Shown here: positions 32,111 through 33,837 of the stretch, one piece after another
Layout of the letters: every line of letters starts with the position of its first letter
Position numbering within the stretch: the first letter of the stretch is position 1
Origin: a virus
Reading direction: 5' to 3' (one strand)
IMG/VR virus record: IMGVR_UViG_3300027687_001309
Coordinates: 1-33,837 of that record
DNA: 33,837 nucleotides
The notes under the pieces: model-generated
Told to the model about the DNA's origin: nothing
The model's input: only the letters and a program-made list of their open reading frames with translations
Databases searched by the model: none
Program-made: the position numbers and the translations under genes

Positions 32111-32936
32111 AAGCAATCCTGTGCATTAGTCTATCTTCCATTTGATCAAACTGCCAACGCTTATGAATACTTAACCATTGCTCTGATAACAACAGATCGT
32201 GGTTTTGCCATTCATGATGGTAAATGTATTTCTCTTGTACCACGTGTTGTCGCAATTCTTCAATTAGTGCATCACATTCTTCTTGGGGAGTATTTTCCAT
32301 TTCTAAAATTTGATGGTAGGGAAAATAAAGTCCTGTTTGGCCACCGTCATTTGTATACACTAAAGGAATTCCCCAATCTCTATTGATATGCTCTTTGAAT
32401 TGTGATGACTCAGAGTATGTACCCTTTCGGTATCCGCAGAATACTTTTTTATCAGCAATCTTATCTTTCAATGTCTGAGGTAAATCATTATACGTAACAA
32501 TGTTATTGATGAAACTGGTTTTGCTGTTAACCATACCTGTTTCACCCCACATCCATATTATTGGTTTACGTTCTGGAGAACTACATCTGTTTGCATGCCA
32601 GTCAAGAGTACTGGTGTGCCCAAATAGTCCAATAATACCATCTTTATTTTTTTTACCTGTTACTCTAATAATACCCGGTAATATTGTAGTATCGTCTACC
32701 CGTTTATCTTTAATTGTACTAATAGGGTTGCCTATAATTTTAACAATTCGAAGTTCTTCTTCTGGTGTTAAATTTTGGTCTTTCATTATTACTACTGTGC
32801 TACGCAATAATGTTTTATGAATATATTTTATTTGATCATTATTAAATGTAGCAATTTGACCACACACTTCTACTGTCCAGCCGTTGTCTAGATAATGCAT
32901 ATCTAATCCAAAATCATTTTTAATTTTTGTTATCAT
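32091..32936 (-). CDS. TauD/TfdA-like protein with an altered metal site (HxN)
   Basis: This 281-residue protein is of the TauD family: RVTGKKNKDGIIGLFGHTST, then LDWHANRC, and distal SEQWLSIHKRWQ with H258 and R273 near the end. In the HxD motif the aspartate is asparagine: H114-x-N116 (codon AAC). Such a change removes one Fe(II) ligand. The protein could be inactive, a binding protein, or a variant chemistry. It aligns by motif with the intact oxygenase at 27448-28494, so the two may be paralogues. Confidence 0.8.
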   Translation of the reverse strand: MITKIKNDFGLDMHYLDNGWTVEVCGQIATFNNDQIKYIHKTLLRSTVVIMKDQNLTPEEELRIVKIIGNPISTIKDKRVDDTTILPGIIRVTGKKNKDGIIGLFGHTSTLDWHANRCSSPERKPIIWMWGETGMVNSKTSFINNIVTYNDLPQTLKDKIADKKVFCGYRKGTYSESSQFKEHINRDWGIPLVYTNDGGQTGLYFPYHQILEMENTPQEECDALIEELRQHVVQEKYIYHHEWQNHDLLLSEQWLSIHKRWQFDQMEDRLMHRIAYDYPNL

Positions 32937-32940
32937 TTTC

Positions 32941-33564
32941 TTATCCGATCATTTTTGAACAAACATCATTAACTGCTTCATTTGTTAATTCAATGTTAGC
33001 TACTAAAAAGTAACATGTATCAGTAGGACTAACATTACATAATGTATGCATTTTAGCAGTATCTATAAAATAAAAGGTACCGTCGTCAAATTTTAAAGGA
33101 GTGTCTTCTAATAAAAATACACAACTCCTTTTTGGAAATCTAATAGGCAAAAATAATCTAAATGCAGATATTCCCGGATACTTGCTATCTCTGTGCCAAG
33201 GAAAAAATCCGCCTGGTCCCATTTTAATAATGTGCGTTCTACTTACTGAAGTGCCAAAATGATCTAACCATTTAGCAAAATACGGATACACTTCAGTTTT
33301 AGCTTTAAAGTTGTTTTCAGTTAATCTAATTCCTGTATTATCATAATGTTCATAAAGAGAATCTAAATCAGGAATACCAGACATGCCGCCATCGTGGCTA
33401 ACGACGCTAAGTGCAAAACGATCAATTTTTTTTTTCGGATTATACCTTACCCAATCATATTTTTCTTCTAATTCTTTTACGATATTTTCAACAGAAAATT
33501 TCAAATTTATCGGATAACAACTACCGAAGCGAGTTAGTATTGAATATAAATCATGTCCTATCAT
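32941..33564 (-). CDS. Asp/Asn beta-hydroxylase-like Fe(II)/2OG oxygenase
   Basis: This 207-residue protein has FFPWHRDSKYPGISAFRLFL with H124 and D126, and TFYFIDTAKMHTLCN with H173, the three metal ligands. The distal arginine for 2-oxoglutarate is not obvious. It is a second member of the aspartyl-hydroxylase-like group in this cassette, only loosely similar to the first. It is the first gene of the minus-strand cassette. Its ATG has no strong ribosome binding site. Confidence 0.75.
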   Translation of the reverse strand: MIGHDLYSILTRFGSCYPINLKFSVENIVKELEEKYDWVRYNPKKKIDRFALSVVSHDGGMSGIPDLDSLYEHYDNTGIRLTENNFKAKTEVYPYFAKWLDHFGTSVSRTHIIKMGPGGFFPWHRDSKYPGISAFRLFLPIRFPKRSCVFLLEDTPLKFDDGTFYFIDTAKMHTLCNVSPTDTCYFLVANIELTNEAVNDVCSKMIG

Positions 33565-33657
33565 ACTATTACTTATTAGAGCATTTCTTTACTATCTGTA
33601 ATTGTGGCTTCTATTTTTGTGATTATTTAACATCTTTGATTTCTCTATACATATTAA

Positions 33658-33665
33658 TATTTATA
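33658..33665 (-). promoter_or_regulatory. T4-late-type promoter box TATAAATA (minus strand)
   Basis: An exact TATAAATA on the minus strand, 94 bases before the first gene of the minus-strand cassette. It probably starts the cassette's main late transcript. The leader in between has only very short ORFs. Confidence 0.65.
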
Positions 33666-33698
33666 TAGCCAAGAAAACATATACAGTAAGTAGTGGTT

Positions 33699-33706
33699 TA
33701 TAAATA
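33699..33706 (+). promoter_or_regulatory. T4-late-type promoter box TATAAATA (plus strand)
   Basis: An exact TATAAATA, divergent from the one at 33658-33665 and 7 bases before the ATG at 33714. If used, the transcript would begin at or near the start codon, so translation could be leaderless. The 149-bp gap between the divergent genes holds these two boxes and nothing else recognised. Confidence 0.6.
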
Positions 33707-33713
33707 TTACATA

Positions 33714-33837
33714 ATGATCAATATTGTAGTTACAAGCAAACCAGTAGACGGATTACTATATTACAGTTATGAATATTGTGATATGCTAAACAATGCTGGT
33801 TACCCTGCACGAGTTGTTATTATCTGTCACAGAAAAT
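33714..33837 (+). CDS. Possible glycosyltransferase N-terminus, cut by window end
   Basis: A reading frame from ATG 33714 runs off the window (41 codons visible). It begins MINIVVTSKPVDGLLYYSYE and continues with a helix and a VVIICH strand, a pattern like the first beta-alpha-beta of GT-B glycosyltransferases in marine phages. There is no ribosome binding site. The function is an inference from a short piece. Confidence 0.45.
   Translation, partial: MINIVVTSKPVDGLLYYSYEYCDMLNNAGYPARVVIICHRK

Noticed and set aside
33565-33657. Short ORFs (9 and 13 codons) in the leader of the minus-strand cassette
   Set aside because: They have no good ribosome site and no coding character; they occur by chance in A/T-rich sequence.
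1-33837. tRNA genes, CRISPR arrays, insertion sequences or attachment sites
   Set aside because: No cloverleaf, regularly spaced repeat array, transposase or integrase was seen. A few A/T-rich gaps were scanned by eye only.

Overview
The window is an AT-rich, gene-dense stretch of a tailed-phage genome. It most resembles the marine T4-like myoviruses (cyanophage or pelagiphage type). Three things support this: a T4-type family B DNA polymerase, a probable gp45-type sliding clamp and an Rnh-type 5' nuclease; many small genes with overlapping stop and start codons that look like conserved marine T4-like ORFans; and two promoter classes, host sigma70-type boxes and T4-late-type ATAAATA boxes. 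I see no photosynthesis gene, tRNA, CRISPR array, integrase or transposase. The host cannot be named from the sequence; a marine alphaproteobacterium or a similar AT-rich host is plausible.

Layout. 1-7.2 kb (+): end of an unknown gene, a DsbA-like protein, a membrane protein, DNA polymerase, then a tight block of cupin, cytidylyltransferase, S-adenosylmethionine synthetase, phosphomannomutase-like HAD protein and sugar-nucleotide SDR. 7.2-13.9 kb (+): clamp-like protein, a DpdA-like DNA guanine transglycosylase, a QueD-like protein, a glycosyltransferase, a phosphoribosyltransferase, a HIT protein and ORFans. 13.9-19.5 kb (+): GTP cyclohydrolase I and QueE, the 5' nuclease, PurN, ORFans and an IscU scaffold. 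19.5-24.8 kb (+): a MoxR ATPase and a HExxH/VWA protein, ORFans and a virion fibre-like protein. 24.8-33.6 kb (-): a cassette of five probable Fe(II)/2-oxoglutarate oxygenases, two fatty-acid desaturases, a class II aldolase/adducin protein, a radical SAM enzyme, an SGNH hydrolase, a GNAT-like protein and a second fibre-like gene. At the right end a (+) gene begins, possibly a glycosyltransferase, behind a late promoter.

How it works together. FolE, the QueD-like protein and QueE would convert GTP to 7-carboxy-7-deazaguanine, and DpdA would insert a 7-deazaguanine base into DNA, probably as protection against restriction. MetK could supply S-adenosylmethionine for QueE and the second radical SAM enzyme, and IscU could supply their Fe-S clusters. 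Six sigma70-like promoters, all with 17-bp spacers, drive the replication, modification and MoxR/VWA segments. ATAAATA boxes precede fibre-like and ORFan genes. The minus-strand cassette is the least explained part: a run of iron-dependent oxidation enzymes next to fibre-like genes, including paired desaturases that suggest lipid remodelling.
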